From the NCBI GenBank assembly GCA_029974315.1, contig JARKSE010000023.1, forward strand, positions 1 through 63,530: DNA of 63,530 nt, read 5' to 3'. This stretch comes from Paludibacteraceae bacterium. Its GTDB lineage: Bacteria; Bacteroidota; Bacteroidia; Bacteroidales; Paludibacteraceae. Under the pieces are notes generated by a model, which made no database searches, was not told the origin of the DNA, and saw only the letters and a list, made by a program, of their open reading frames with translations. This document shows, in pieces, positions 53,211 to 61,995 of this stretch. The position numbers and the translations under genes are program-made. Numbering within the stretch: the first letter of the stretch is position 1; every line of letters begins with the position of its first letter.

Positions 53211-55418
53211 ATGAAAAAAACAGTTTTTACTTTTTTAATTAGCGTACTCAGCGTATTTACACAAGCCTCAACAGTCATAGGCGTTATTCAATCCAATAAC
53301 GAACCCATTATTGGAGCTGAAATTTTTTGGCAAAATACCACAATCGGTACCACATCACACTTAGACGGCTCATTTCAGATAAACACTACCGATAAGTCTG
53401 ATACGCTTGTTATTCGTTATTTGGGATTTGATACAGAGTATATTTTTGTAGAAAACTCAAAACAACCTTTACACATTACACTAACGGAAACCAAGCTAAA
53501 TTTAGATGAAGTGAACGTAACTGCACGTGCCTTAGGTACAATCACATCACGCATCACGCCTGTACACACACAAACGATTTCAGGAGCCGAATTATGCAAA
53601 GCAGCCTGCTGCAATTTATCAGAAAGTTTTGAAACAAATGCTTCTATCGATGTGGCTTACAGCGATGCTGCTACCGGTGCAAAACAAATACGTTTATTGG
53701 GTTTGTCGGGCACATACGTTCAACTGCTCACAGAAAACACGCCCGGTATTCGTGGTTTAGCGTCTAATTTCGGATTGGAATACATTCCTGGTCCTTGGAT
53801 GGAAAGCATTCAAATCTCAAAAGGCACATCATCGGTTCTTAATGGCTATGAAGCAACTACGGGTCAAATCAATGTGGAGTTTTTAAAACCACAAACCAGC
53901 GACCCGTTAGCTTTAAATCTAATGGTAAACTCTGAATTACGAACCGAATTTAATGCTACTGGTAGTTGGCATATTAACGATAAACTTTCAACAGCTGTTT
54001 TGGCACACTACAAAAATGAAAGTTTGGAGTTTGATGCAAACCACGACGGTTTTATGGATTTACCCAAAAGTAATCAAGTCAATATTTTAAATCGTTGGAA
54101 TTACCATTCAGAACGCTATACTGGACAAGTTTTAGTACGTGGTTTATATGACGAAAGACGTGGTGGACAATTAAGCAAAATTAATGTAGCAGATCCGTAC
54201 AACATTGCCGTTGACACCAAACGTATTGACGCCTTTATTAAAAACGGTTATGTTTTAAATTCTGAAAAAGCTACTAGCATAGGTGTTATCGTAAGCGGTT
54301 CATACCACGACCAAACGGGTATTTATGGCAAACGTTTTTATCATGGTGCACAAACTAACGTATATGCCAATGCCATATTTCAAACCAATTTTGATGAGCA
54401 TCATAAACTTGTAACTGGTGCTAGCGTTAATTATGATAATTACAATGAAGGATTACAACTATCAAGTAGTAGTGATGAAATGCCTTTCGACAGGAGCGAA
54501 ATAACACCGGGCATTTTTGCCGAATATTCATTTACATTTCACGAACATCTATCATTTTTAGCTGGTTTACGTGGTGATTACAGCACACGTTTCGGTTTTT
54601 TCGTTACGCCACGCATTAACGTACGTTATTCGCCTTGGGCATGGTGGAATATCCGTACCTCTGTGGGTTTAGGTTATCGCTCGCCAAATATTTTAGCTGA
54701 TTATGCTTTTACACTACCAAGTAGCCGAAAAATAGTGCTTGCTGATTCGGAATTCAACCAAGAAAAAGCGCTAAATACGGGCATTAGTACCACGTTTTAT
54801 ATCCCCATTGGAAATCGCGAACTACAACTATCGGCAGAATATTACTACACCAACTTCTTTGATTGCGTGGTTGCGGATTTAGACAGTGATCCTCATCAAG
54901 TTATTTTTAGTAATTTGAACGGCGGTAAAGCGTACGCTAGCAATTTTCAAACAGAACTTTCGATGGAAATTTTACGTGGATGGACAACCACTATTGCCTA
55001 CCGCATGATTGACGTAAAAAACAGTTACAACGGTGTATTACGTGAAAAACCACTCACCAATCGTTTTAAAGGATTGATAACCACATCGTATCAAACACCA
55101 CTCAAAAAGTGGCAATTTGATGTCACTGCACAACTCAACGGTGGTGGTCGCATGCCCGACTCAGACACCAACAACCCATTGTGGTCAAACACGTTTGGTA
55201 TTTACCCTATGCTAATGGCACAAATTACCAAATATTTCAGAACATGGAGCATCTATTTAGGCGGTGAAAATATCACCAATTTCAAACAAAAAAATCCTAT
55301 CATTGACGCTTGGAATCCATATAGCAATAACTTTGATGCCTCTATGGTGTGGGGACCCATTCACGGTGCAAAAGTCTACATCGGATTTCGTTGGGCGTTA
55401 GACAAACCTGAAAGCTAA
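53211..55418 (+). CDS. TonB-dependent outer-membrane receptor with CxxxCC plug motif
   Basis: A 735-aa receptor. Signal peptide MKKTVFTFLISVLSVFTQA; then a carboxypeptidase-regulatory-like domain (about 20-95, IIGAEIFWQNTTIGTTSHLDGSF), a plug with LCKAACCNLSESFETN near residue 130 and YSDAATGAKQIRLLGLSG, and a 22-strand barrel ending IGFRWAL. The CxxxCC in the plug is unusual and could bind metal. The flanking Cys/His-rich protein and HMA protein suggest copper or a similar metal, but siderophore-like substrates cannot be excluded. Confidence 0.9.
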   Translation: MKKTVFTFLISVLSVFTQASTVIGVIQSNNEPIIGAEIFWQNTTIGTTSHLDGSFQINTTDKSDTLVIRYLGFDTEYIFVENSKQPLHITLTETKLNLDEVNVTARALGTITSRITPVHTQTISGAELCKAACCNLSESFETNASIDVAYSDAATGAKQIRLLGLSGTYVQLLTENTPGIRGLASNFGLEYIPGPWMESIQISKGTSSVLNGYEATTGQINVEFLKPQTSDPLALNLMVNSELRTEFNATGSWHINDKLSTAVLAHYKNESLEFDANHDGFMDLPKSNQVNILNRWNYHSERYTGQVLVRGLYDERRGGQLSKINVADPYNIAVDTKRIDAFIKNGYVLNSEKATSIGVIVSGSYHDQTGIYGKRFYHGAQTNVYANAIFQTNFDEHHKLVTGASVNYDNYNEGLQLSSSSDEMPFDRSEITPGIFAEYSFTFHEHLSFLAGLRGDYSTRFGFFVTPRINVRYSPWAWWNIRTSVGLGYRSPNILADYAFTLPSSRKIVLADSEFNQEKALNTGISTTFYIPIGNRELQLSAEYYYTNFFDCVVADLDSDPHQVIFSNLNGGKAYASNFQTELSMEILRGWTTTIAYRMIDVKNSYNGVLREKPLTNRFKGLITTSYQTPLKKWQFDVTAQLNGGGRMPDSDTNNPLWSNTFGIYPMLMAQITKYFRTWSIYLGGENITNFKQKNPIIDAWNPYSNNFDASMVWGPIHGAKVYIGFRWALDKPES

Positions 55419-55459
55419 AATTACAATTTTTATATTTACTTTTTAAACACATTATCACT

Positions 55460-55804
55460 ATGAAAAAAATCATGATTAGCATTGTTTTGATACTGGCTGC
55501 CACCACTATGGTAAATGCCGTAAAACAAGAAGTTGTACTTTTCATCAACAATATGGAATGTGCTAACTGCCAAGCCAAAGTTGAAAAAACATTAGCTTAT
55601 GAAAAAGGTGTTAAAGACTTAAAATTTGATTTGCAAAAACGCCAAGTAACCATTACCTTTGACAGCGAAAAAACAACAGTTGAAAAGCTTCAAAATGCGT
55701 TATTAAAACGCAACAAATACGCATCTGAAGTTGTAAAACCACATTGTACTAAACCTTGTAAATCTGCAGCTAACAGCTGTTCAAAGCCATGTAAAAAACA
55801 TTAA
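55460..55804 (+). CDS. Periplasmic HMA-domain metal-binding protein
   Basis: A 114-aa exported protein. Signal peptide MKKIMISIVLILAATTMVNA; an HMA domain with INNMECANCQAKVEK (the MxCxxC metal site) near residue 30; then a cysteine-rich tail HCTKPCKSAANSCSKPCKKH. It resembles MerP/CopZ-type carriers but is periplasmic and has the extra tail. It follows the receptor by 41 bases. Confidence 0.9.
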   Translation: MKKIMISIVLILAATTMVNAVKQEVVLFINNMECANCQAKVEKTLAYEKGVKDLKFDLQKRQVTITFDSEKTTVEKLQNALLKRNKYASEVVKPHCTKPCKSAANSCSKPCKKH

Positions 55805-55835
55805 GTCAAGGCAGTAATTTTATTTAAAATATAAT

Positions 55836-55861
55836 GGATAGAACATAAAAATGCTCTATCC
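55836..55861 (+). terminator. Hairpin after the HMA gene, possible terminator
   Basis: GGATAGA / TCTATCC with an inner CAT/ATG and an A4 loop. Only a mixed TA tail follows, so termination strength is uncertain. Confidence 0.5.
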
Positions 55862-55881
55862 TCTATTATTAAGCGTTTGTA

Positions 55882-56724
55882 GTGAAACACGTTAAAAAAC
55901 CCGATTGGCTAAAAATTGATTTTAGAAGCAATGATCAATTTGCTAACGTCAACCAAATTGTGAAAGAACACTGTTTGCACACCATCTGCACCAGTGGTCG
56001 CTGTCCCAATATGAGTGAATGTTGGAGCAGAGGCACAGCAACTTTTATGATTTTAGGTGATATTTGTACACGCTCCTGTAAGTTTTGCAATACGCAAACC
56101 GGGCGACCTCTACCACCTAATCCAAACGAACCGCAACATTTGGCAAAATCTATCCAATTGATGAAGCTCAAACACGCTGTTGTGACTGCTGTTACGCGCG
56201 ACGATTTACAAGATCAAGGTGCAACACACTGGGCATCGTGCATTGCCGCTATCAAACAAGAAAATCCGAATACTACAATCGAAGTACTAATTCCTGATTT
56301 TCAAGGAAACACGAAACTCATAGACCAAATTATTGCGCAACAACCAAACATCATTGCGCACAACATTGAAACTGTTGAACGCCTTACGCCTGAAGTGCGC
56401 AGTGCCGCCAAATACCGCACAAGTTTGAATACATTAGCACACATTGCACAGAGTGGCATTCCGGCAAAAAGTGGTTTTATGCTCGGTTTGGGTGAAACGG
56501 AAACGGAAATTTTAAAAACAATGGACGATTTACGCCAAGCCTCCGTGTCAGTGTTGACACTTGGGCAATATTTACAACCAAGCCGTAATCACCTTCCTGT
56601 GAGTGCTTACATTCATCCCGATAAATTTAAAGAATATAAACAAATCGGTTTAGAAAAAGGGTTTCGTGTAGTAGAAAGCGCTCCGTTGGTACGCTCATCG
56701 TATCACGCAGAACGGCATTTATAA
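55882..56724 (+). CDS. lipA: Lipoyl synthase
   Basis: LipA, 280 aa, inserts two sulfurs into octanoyl chains on lipoyl domains. Two clusters are seen: the N-terminal CTSGRCPNMSEC (sacrificial cluster) near residue 37, and the radical SAM CTRSCKFC near residue 64. The C-terminal RSSYHAE segment supplies the conserved serine ligand. The start codon is GTG at 55882, which fits family length. A terminator follows. No lipB is adjacent. Confidence 0.96.
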   Translation: MKHVKKPDWLKIDFRSNDQFANVNQIVKEHCLHTICTSGRCPNMSECWSRGTATFMILGDICTRSCKFCNTQTGRPLPPNPNEPQHLAKSIQLMKLKHAVVTAVTRDDLQDQGATHWASCIAAIKQENPNTTIEVLIPDFQGNTKLIDQIIAQQPNIIAHNIETVERLTPEVRSAAKYRTSLNTLAHIAQSGIPAKSGFMLGLGETETEILKTMDDLRQASVSVLTLGQYLQPSRNHLPVSAYIHPDKFKEYKQIGLEKGFRVVESAPLVRSSYHAERHL

Positions 56725-56741
56725 CAAGCTAATTCCCATGA

Positions 56742-56770
56742 AAATCTTGCGCTACAACGTGAGATTTTTT
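56742..56770 (+). terminator. Terminator after lipA
   Basis: An AAATCT...AGATTT stem with inner G-C and wobble pairs (about 10 bp) and a six-base loop, followed by T6. Confidence 0.75.
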
Positions 56771-56783
56771 GTTTACATTTAGC

Positions 56784-56814
56784 TTTGTAACTTGTTCGTT
56801 TTTATATATCTTTG
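56784..56814 (+). promoter_or_regulatory. Consensus promoter of holB-ricT-gldH-trmB
   Basis: TTTG at 56784-56787, exactly 19 bases, TATCTTTG at 56807-56814: a perfect match. Transcription starts near 56820, leader about 16 bases. Confidence 0.85.
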
Positions 56815-56835
56815 TAGGTTGAATATAAATCGCAC

Positions 56836-57957
56836 ATGCTATTTTCGGACATCATAGGACAAGAAGCAATTAAAGAACAGCTGCGCCAAACAGTACATTC
56901 ACAACGTTTGCCTCATGCGCAACTGTTTTCTGGAGTTGAAGGCGTAGGGAAGCTACCATTAGCACTAGCTTATGCCCGATACATCAATTGCGAAAACAGA
57001 AACAAACAAGATTCTTGTGGCAATTGTCCATCATGTATCAAATTCAACAAAATGGTACATCCCGATTTGCATTTTGTTTTTCCAATCGTGAAAAACGATG
57101 CAAAAAAAATGACTGTTTGCGATAATTTCTTGGCAGATTTTCGCGAAGCTGTACTCACGAATCCCTATTTAACTGTAAACACATGGTTAAACCAAATAGG
57201 CGAAGGTAAACAAGGGCAAATTTACACCAACGAAGGTGATGAGATTATTCGTAAACTAAACCTTAAAACCTACGAGTCAGAGTACAAAATCATGATTATT
57301 TGGGCGCCCGAGAAAATGCACGAAAGTTGTGCCAATCGAGTTCTTAAAATCATAGAAGAACCGCCTCCAAAAACGATTTTTTTGTTAATTTCAGACACGC
57401 CTGATGAAATTATCGGAACTATACAATCGCGTGTACAGCGTATTAGCATTCCTCCAATCAACGTAAAGGATTTGGTTGCACACGCTCAAAATAGATACAC
57501 TTTGCCTACGGACGAATTACAACTTTTAGCTCGTATGGCGCAAGGTAGTTGGTCGCATATGCAAGCGTTAGTAGAACAGACCGATGAAATGAAAATCAAC
57601 TTCGAGCGTTTTATTCAACTGATGCGTTTATCGTGGGCTTTGAACGTCAAAGAACTTCGTGCTTGGGTGGACGAACTTGTAGCAGCAGGTCGGGAAGAAG
57701 AAAAACAATTTTTGCAATATGCACAGCGTATGATTCGTGAGAACTTTGTGTTACACCTTAAACAACCAACATTGAGCTACATGAGCCAACAAGAACAAGC
57801 GTTTGCAAAAAACTTTTCACAATTCATCAACGAGCGAAATATTCTTGATATCATGGATGAACTCGCATTGGCTGAAGCTCAAATTGAACAAAATGGAAAT
57901 GGGAAAATTATATTATTAGACCTAAGTATTAAACTGTACAGATTATTAAAAAAATAA
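56836..57957 (+). CDS. holB: DNA polymerase III delta' subunit
   Basis: HolB, 373 aa, part of the clamp loader. It begins FSDIIGQEAIKEQLRQ and LPHAQLFSGVEGVGKLPLALAYA, the P-loop region, with a zinc module CENRNKQDSCGNCPSCIKF near residue 50 and the sensor-like EEPPPKTIFLLIS and QSRVQRI. The P-loop GVEGVGKL keeps GK but lacks the following Thr/Ser, as in delta' proteins. It heads a four-gene operon. A DnaX-type function is less likely because of length and lack of the C-terminal region. Confidence 0.92.
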   Translation: MLFSDIIGQEAIKEQLRQTVHSQRLPHAQLFSGVEGVGKLPLALAYARYINCENRNKQDSCGNCPSCIKFNKMVHPDLHFVFPIVKNDAKKMTVCDNFLADFREAVLTNPYLTVNTWLNQIGEGKQGQIYTNEGDEIIRKLNLKTYESEYKIMIIWAPEKMHESCANRVLKIIEEPPPKTIFLLISDTPDEIIGTIQSRVQRISIPPINVKDLVAHAQNRYTLPTDELQLLARMAQGSWSHMQALVEQTDEMKINFERFIQLMRLSWALNVKELRAWVDELVAAGREEEKQFLQYAQRMIRENFVLHLKQPTLSYMSQQEQAFAKNFSQFINERNILDIMDELALAEAQIEQNGNGKIILLDLSIKLYRLLKK

Positions 57958-58007
57958 ACGGATAGAAAAACATCTAATTTCAATATCATATTACACACTG
58001 AATAATA

Positions 58008-59153
58008 ATGAAATATACACTAAATAACGGCGGAAGTAATCCTGGTAAAAAAGGATTTTGTGGCAATAGCAACCGTAAACTACCAGTAATCGATTGGTTA
58101 GCCGATTTACCTGAAACTCAATTAGAAACTGAGTTAGTAGAGGTACAATTCAAAAACACACGTAAAGGCTTCTTCCTTAACAATATGAAATTACCACTCG
58201 AAAAAGGCGATGTGGTAGCTGTTGAAGCGACACCTGGTCACGATATTGGCACAGTTACACTTACAGGAAAACTTGTACTGGCGCAAATGAAAAAAAGCAA
58301 CATTTCTTTGGATCATTATGAAGTAAAACGTGTTTATCGTATAGCCCGTACCAATGATATGGCAAAATATAACGAGGCAAAATCCAAAGAACACGATACC
58401 ATGATTCGTTCGCGTCAGATTGCTGAAAATTTAAATTTAGAGATGAAAATTGGCGATGTTGAATACCAGGGCGATGGCAGCAAAGCTATTTTCTACTACA
58501 TTGCCGATGGGCGCGTGGATTTTCGTCAGCTCATCAAGGTATTAGCCGAAACTTTTCGTGTACGTATTGAAATGAAACAAATCGGTGCACGCCAAGAAGC
58601 TGGTCGTATTGGTGGTATTGGCCCTTGCGGTCGGGAATTGTGCTGTGCTACATTTATGAGTAGTTTTGCTTCTGTTTCGACCACAGCAGCGCGCCACCAA
58701 GATATCTCCACAAATCCACTCAAATTGGCAGGACAGTGTGCCAAAATCAAATGCTGTGTTAATTATGAATTAGACACTTACATTGATGCTAAAAAAGATT
58801 TTCCGCGACAAGATATACCTTTGGAAACCAAAGATGGTACGTTCTATCATTTCAAAACCGACGTCTTTAAACGTCAAATGCCCTACTCAAGTTCAAAAAC
58901 ATTTGCTGCCAATCTTGTAACATTATCAGTTGATCGGGTTAAAGAGATTATTGCGTTAAATAATAAAGGTGAACATGTTGATACACTCTTAGCCAAAGAA
59001 CCTGTTGTAAAAACTGATTCTCCCGTTGGCTACCAAAATGTCATAGGACAAGATAGTTTAACTCGTTTTGATAAAGCAAAACCCAAAAACAGAAATCGAA
59101 ACAAATACAATAAAAACCGCAATAACAATCAAAATAAACCTAATACAAATTAA
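58008..59153 (+). CDS. ricT: PSP1-domain iron-sulfur protein RicT (YaaT)
   Basis: RicT, 381 aa, is a member of the Ric complex that in Bacillus promotes RNA maturation via RNase Y. The PSP1 domain carries GPCGRELCC and the C-x-x-x-C cysteines at IKCCVNYE, likely cluster ligands. The C-terminus is low complexity, rich in lysine and asparagine (NRNKYNKNRNNNQN). No RicA or RicF gene is near. It lies between holB (50 bases) and gldH (3 bases), a layout known in Bacteroidota. Confidence 0.9.
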   Translation: MKYTLNNGGSNPGKKGFCGNSNRKLPVIDWLADLPETQLETELVEVQFKNTRKGFFLNNMKLPLEKGDVVAVEATPGHDIGTVTLTGKLVLAQMKKSNISLDHYEVKRVYRIARTNDMAKYNEAKSKEHDTMIRSRQIAENLNLEMKIGDVEYQGDGSKAIFYYIADGRVDFRQLIKVLAETFRVRIEMKQIGARQEAGRIGGIGPCGRELCCATFMSSFASVSTTAARHQDISTNPLKLAGQCAKIKCCVNYELDTYIDAKKDFPRQDIPLETKDGTFYHFKTDVFKRQMPYSSSKTFAANLVTLSVDRVKEIIALNNKGEHVDTLLAKEPVVKTDSPVGYQNVIGQDSLTRFDKAKPKNRNRNKYNKNRNNNQNKPNTN

Positions 59154-59156
59154 ATC

Positions 59157-59618
59157 ATGAAGGTAAAAATCATTTTGGGATTTCTGCTTATTATTATATT
59201 AACCGCTTGTAGTGATACGGTGTTTATGGAGTGTAAAGAGTTACCCACAGAGGGTTGGCACAAAGATTCATTGTGTGTGTTTGAGGTACCTATTACAGAA
59301 ACAAATGCTACATATCAAATGCAACTTATCATTCGCAATGATGGTAGCTATCCGAATCAAAACTTATGGCTGTTTGTAGATCACATCAAACCCGATAATA
59401 GTTTTGCTCGTGATACAGTGCAGTTTTTTCTCGCCGATAATTTTGGACGATGGACAGGTTCTGGAGTTGGCTCTATTTTTGAGAATGTTTGGATTTATCG
59501 TGAACGTATAAAATATAAAGAAACTGGCACTTATAAAATTCGTATTGCTCAAGGTATGCGCTACGAAAAGCTGGAAGGCATTTGTGACGTAGGCATAAAA
59601 GTAATTAAAACGAACTAA
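59157..59618 (+). CDS. gldH: Gliding motility lipoprotein GldH
   Basis: GldH, 153 aa, is a lipoprotein needed for gliding and associated with T9SS function in Bacteroidota. The lipobox is LTAC near residue 18, and the rest contains the GldH-typical FADNFGRWTGSGVGSI-like segment (here FLADNFGRWTGSG). Length is normal. It follows ricT by 3 bases. In a strain with several T9SS cargos, this supports an active secretion system. Confidence 0.88.
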   Translation: MKVKIILGFLLIIILTACSDTVFMECKELPTEGWHKDSLCVFEVPITETNATYQMQLIIRNDGSYPNQNLWLFVDHIKPDNSFARDTVQFFLADNFGRWTGSGVGSIFENVWIYRERIKYKETGTYKIRIAQGMRYEKLEGICDVGIKVIKTN

Positions 59619-59636
59619 AATCCACACAGCTTTGGT

Positions 59637-60392
59637 ATGGGAAAAAATAAATTGAAAAAATTTGCTGACATGGAGACGTTTTCACACGTATTCCAATGTT
59701 CATACAACGAATTAACCAATGGAACCTCTTTTCCACTTAAAGGCAAATGGCACAGCGAGTTTTTTCATAACAACAATCCCATTGTACTAGAACTTGGTTG
59801 TGGCAAGGGAGAATATACCGTAGAATTAGCCAAACAATTCCCTGACAAAAACTTTATCGGTGTCGATATAAAAGGTGCACGCATGTGGACCGGTGCTAAA
59901 CTGTCTCAAGAGTTTGGTTTAACTAACGTTGCCTTTATACGCACTGGAATTAACGTCATTCACTATTTTTTTGAGCAAAACGAAGTAAACGAAATTTGGA
60001 TTACCTTTCCCGATCCACAGATGAAAAAGGTAAACAAACGATTAACTTCCACCTTCTTTTTGAATATTTACAAACAGATTCTTCACGAAAATGGTATTAT
60101 CAATTTAAAAACAGACAGCAATTTTTTATTCACCTACACTTGTGCACTTGTGGAGTTAAACAAATTGCCAATATTTGTCAAAACAGACAATTTATACAAG
60201 ACACACCCCAATGATAACATTTTAGCCATAAAAACGTACTATGAAAAACAATGGCTGTCGCGTGGGTTGACCATAAAATATTTACAGTTCTCTTTACCAC
60301 ACACCAGTTCTTTACAAGAACCCGATATTGAAATTCCTCTCGACGAGTATCGCAGTTTTAACCGTCAAAAACGTACAGAGTTAGATTTTTAA
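59637..60392 (+). CDS. trmB: tRNA (guanosine(46)-N(7))-methyltransferase
   Basis: TrmB, 251 aa, methylates G46 in the variable loop of tRNA using SAM. Motifs: [15 protein letters not shown] near residue 55, [13 protein letters not shown], and [15 protein letters not shown] (the PDP-W-like catalytic segment). Length slightly above the usual, with an N-terminal extension. It ends the holB operon. Confidence 0.95.
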   Translation: MGKNKLKKFADMETFSHVFQCSYNELTNGTSFPLKGKWHSEFFHNNNPIVLELGCGKGEYTVELAKQFPDKNFIGVDIKGARMWTGAKLSQEFGLTNVAFIRTGINVIHYFFEQNEVNEIWITFPDPQMKKVNKRLTSTFFLNIYKQILHENGIINLKTDSNFLFTYTCALVELNKLPIFVKTDNLYKTHPNDNILAIKTYYEKQWLSRGLTIKYLQFSLPHTSSLQEPDIEIPLDEYRSFNRQKRTELDF

Positions 60393-60736
60393 AATTAATA
60401 AACGAATTTTTTAATTGATTTAATTTTTTATTTTTTTCACATAAAAAGAGTTTTTACGCAAAAATGAAGGATAAAAACTCCCACAAACTCCCTCAAAAAA
60501 CATGTTTTAGAGAAAAAAGAGAACAAAAAGTATGAAAAACAAAAAAAATATAAAAAACTCACATTTTTCATAAAAAACTGATTAACAATAAATTACAGTT
60601 GTTTAGAAAAATAAAATTGAGAAAATAAAAATCTTTTCAAAAAAAAAAGTCAAAATAAGTTGCATTCACAAAAATAAGTTCTAATTTTGTGCTGATATTA
60701 TATACAATTTTGTTCAACATTAAAAAATTCGTAAAG
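60393..60736. other. AT-rich gap after trmB
   Basis: A 344-base gap rich in A and T. It holds a palindrome AAAACATGTTTT near 60498-60509 and the promoter of the small lipoprotein at its end. I see no open frame or RNA gene I can support, and no clear terminator for trmB. Confidence 0.5.
60660..60689 (+). promoter_or_regulatory. Promoter of the 57-aa lipoprotein gene
   Basis: TTG at 60660-60662, 19 bases, TAATTTTG at 60682-60689. The leader is about 42 bases. Confidence 0.8.
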
Positions 60737-60910
60737 ATGAAAAAATTAGTTTTGTTCTTTGCTGCTGTTGTTGCTGTTGCATTTGCATCTTGTGGTGCTA
60801 AAGCTACTGAAGAAGCTACTGAAGAAGTTGCAGTAGAAGAAGTTGCAGTAGAAGAAGTTGTTGACACTGCTGCTGTAGTAGTTATTGATAGCGCTGTAGT
60901 TGCTGAATAA
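60737..60910 (+). CDS. 57-aa lipoprotein with acidic valine-rich tail
   Basis: A tiny lipoprotein, start ATG at 60737. The signal MKKLVLFFAAVVAVAFASC ends in a good lipobox (FASC). The mature 39 residues are almost only E, V, A, T and D, with EEVAVEEVAVEEVVDT. The gene has a strong promoter, a strong terminator and, encoded in the acidic part, a tandem DNA repeat. Function unknown; a similar small acidic lipoprotein could coat the outer membrane. The long antisense ORF (60637-60921) is a shadow. Confidence 0.78.
   Translation: MKKLVLFFAAVVAVAFASCGAKATEEATEEVAVEEVAVEEVVDTAAVVVIDSAVVAE
60826..60855 (+). repeat. Tandem 15-bp repeat in the small lipoprotein gene
   Basis: AGTTGCAGTAGAAGA occurs twice head to tail (60826-60840, 60841-60855) and starts a third time. 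It encodes the repeated VAVEE and keeps the frame. It could expand or contract by slippage. Confidence 0.85.
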
Positions 60911-60937
60911 TTCAGAAACACACAACACTTTCAGTTT

Positions 60938-60970
60938 AAAAAGGTCTATTGTTACAATAGGCCTTTTTTT
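60938..60970 (+). terminator. Terminator after the 57-aa lipoprotein gene
   Basis: AAAGGTCTATTG / CAATAGGCCTTT stem of 12 bp with one G-T pair and a TTA loop, followed by T7. Confidence 0.92.
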
Positions 60971-60987
60971 ATTGTCAAAATTTTGAG

Positions 60988-60995
60988 TACATTTG
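60988..60995 (+). promoter_or_regulatory. -7 box TACATTTG of the HisG-like gene
   Basis: TACATTTG, with TTTT 19 bases upstream (inside the previous terminator). The leader to the ATG at 61065 is about 64 bases. Confidence 0.5.
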
Positions 60996-61064
60996 TGCTG
61001 TTTTAGTACAACGTTGCGCTAAAAACAGACACGCCAACCACCGACATTTCTAATCGTAAACATC

Positions 61065-61913
61065 ATGATTCGTCTAGCCATTCCAGCCGAAGGCTTATTA
61101 AACAGAGAAAGTCTTCAATTTCTAAATCGTATAGGCATAAAACTGCCTTGTGCCACGCAAGCCTGCGCCATGTATGCCACCAACTTTCCACTCGAAATCA
61201 TAGCGGTGGCAGAAGCAGATATTTTAACACTTGTACAAAGCGGCATGATGGACATTGGTTTTGTAGGCGAGCAATTTCAAGATGAAAAAAATGCCGACGT
61301 TCAGGTGTTACGTCATTGGGGCATTGCATCACACAATATGGCGATTGGTGGCACGCCAAATATAAAATACAAAAGCCTCGAAACACTGAATGGGAAAACT
61401 ATTTTAACTCCGTTTCCTAATTTTGTAAACAAAGAACTCAAGGCCAAAAATATCAAAGCAAAAGTTCAAGGTATTTCCGACTCCTTAAAAAGTATTCCTC
61501 CTGGCGACATGAGCGAATTTTACTGCGACGCCATTCCTGCCGGGTTACACTTTCAACAAAAAGGATTAAAGGAACTCGAATTGCTAGCTACTTTTGAAAC
61601 TCTATTAGTGGTTCACAGCCAATTGGCCACCAATAAAAAAACCATTCTAGAAGAATTAGTATTCCGCATGGATGCCACGGCAGAATCAGCCAATAAACAA
61701 ACACTCACCATGCGTGTGCCTACCAAACACTTAGAGGACATCTTAATCGTTTTACCAAGTCAATTGCCACCTATGGTGATGCCTATCAATAACGAATTAA
61801 GTTTAGTGCAAACCCTTGTGGACGACACCCGTTTTTGGGACATTGTGACTAAACTCAAACAATTGGGAGCTACCGAAATCACATTAGCGCCCATAAACCA
61901 TCTGATACACTAA
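61065..61913 (+). CDS. HisG-like ATP phosphoribosyltransferase homolog lacking key motifs
   Basis: A 282-aa protein of the long HisG type (first step of histidine synthesis: ATP plus PRPP). The overall pattern fits: MIRLAIPAEGLL at the start, DIGFVGEQ in domain I, and the C-terminal regulatory domain with KHLEDILIVLPSQLPPMVMPI. Two expected motifs are changed: the N-terminal KGRL is AEGLL, and the PRPP loop, normally D-x-V-S-x-G-x-T, is CDAIPAGLHFQQ. No other his gene is near. So this may be a paralog with another role or a non-catalytic form. It sits between the lipoprotein and pgk. Confidence 0.8.
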   Translation: MIRLAIPAEGLLNRESLQFLNRIGIKLPCATQACAMYATNFPLEIIAVAEADILTLVQSGMMDIGFVGEQFQDEKNADVQVLRHWGIASHNMAIGGTPNIKYKSLETLNGKTILTPFPNFVNKELKAKNIKAKVQGISDSLKSIPPGDMSEFYCDAIPAGLHFQQKGLKELELLATFETLLVVHSQLATNKKTILEELVFRMDATAESANKQTLTMRVPTKHLEDILIVLPSQLPPMVMPINNELSLVQTLVDDTRFWDIVTKLKQLGATEITLAPINHLIH

Positions 61914-61922
61914 CAAAATCTG

Positions 61923-61953
61923 TTGTCCTATTCAAAATAAATCACTAATTTTG
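61923..61953 (+). promoter_or_regulatory. Promoter of pgk
   Basis: TTGT at 61923-61926, 19 bases, TAATTTTG at 61946-61953. The leader is about 37 bases. Confidence 0.8.
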
Positions 61954-61995
61954 TAGGCGTTTTCTAGTAGTTACAACTAATAAAAATATACTGTT

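Noticed and set aside
60637-60921. 94-aa minus-strand ORF over the small lipoprotein
   Set aside because: It is the antisense of a repetitive coding sequence, with low-complexity Ser/Thr/Ala and no promoter.
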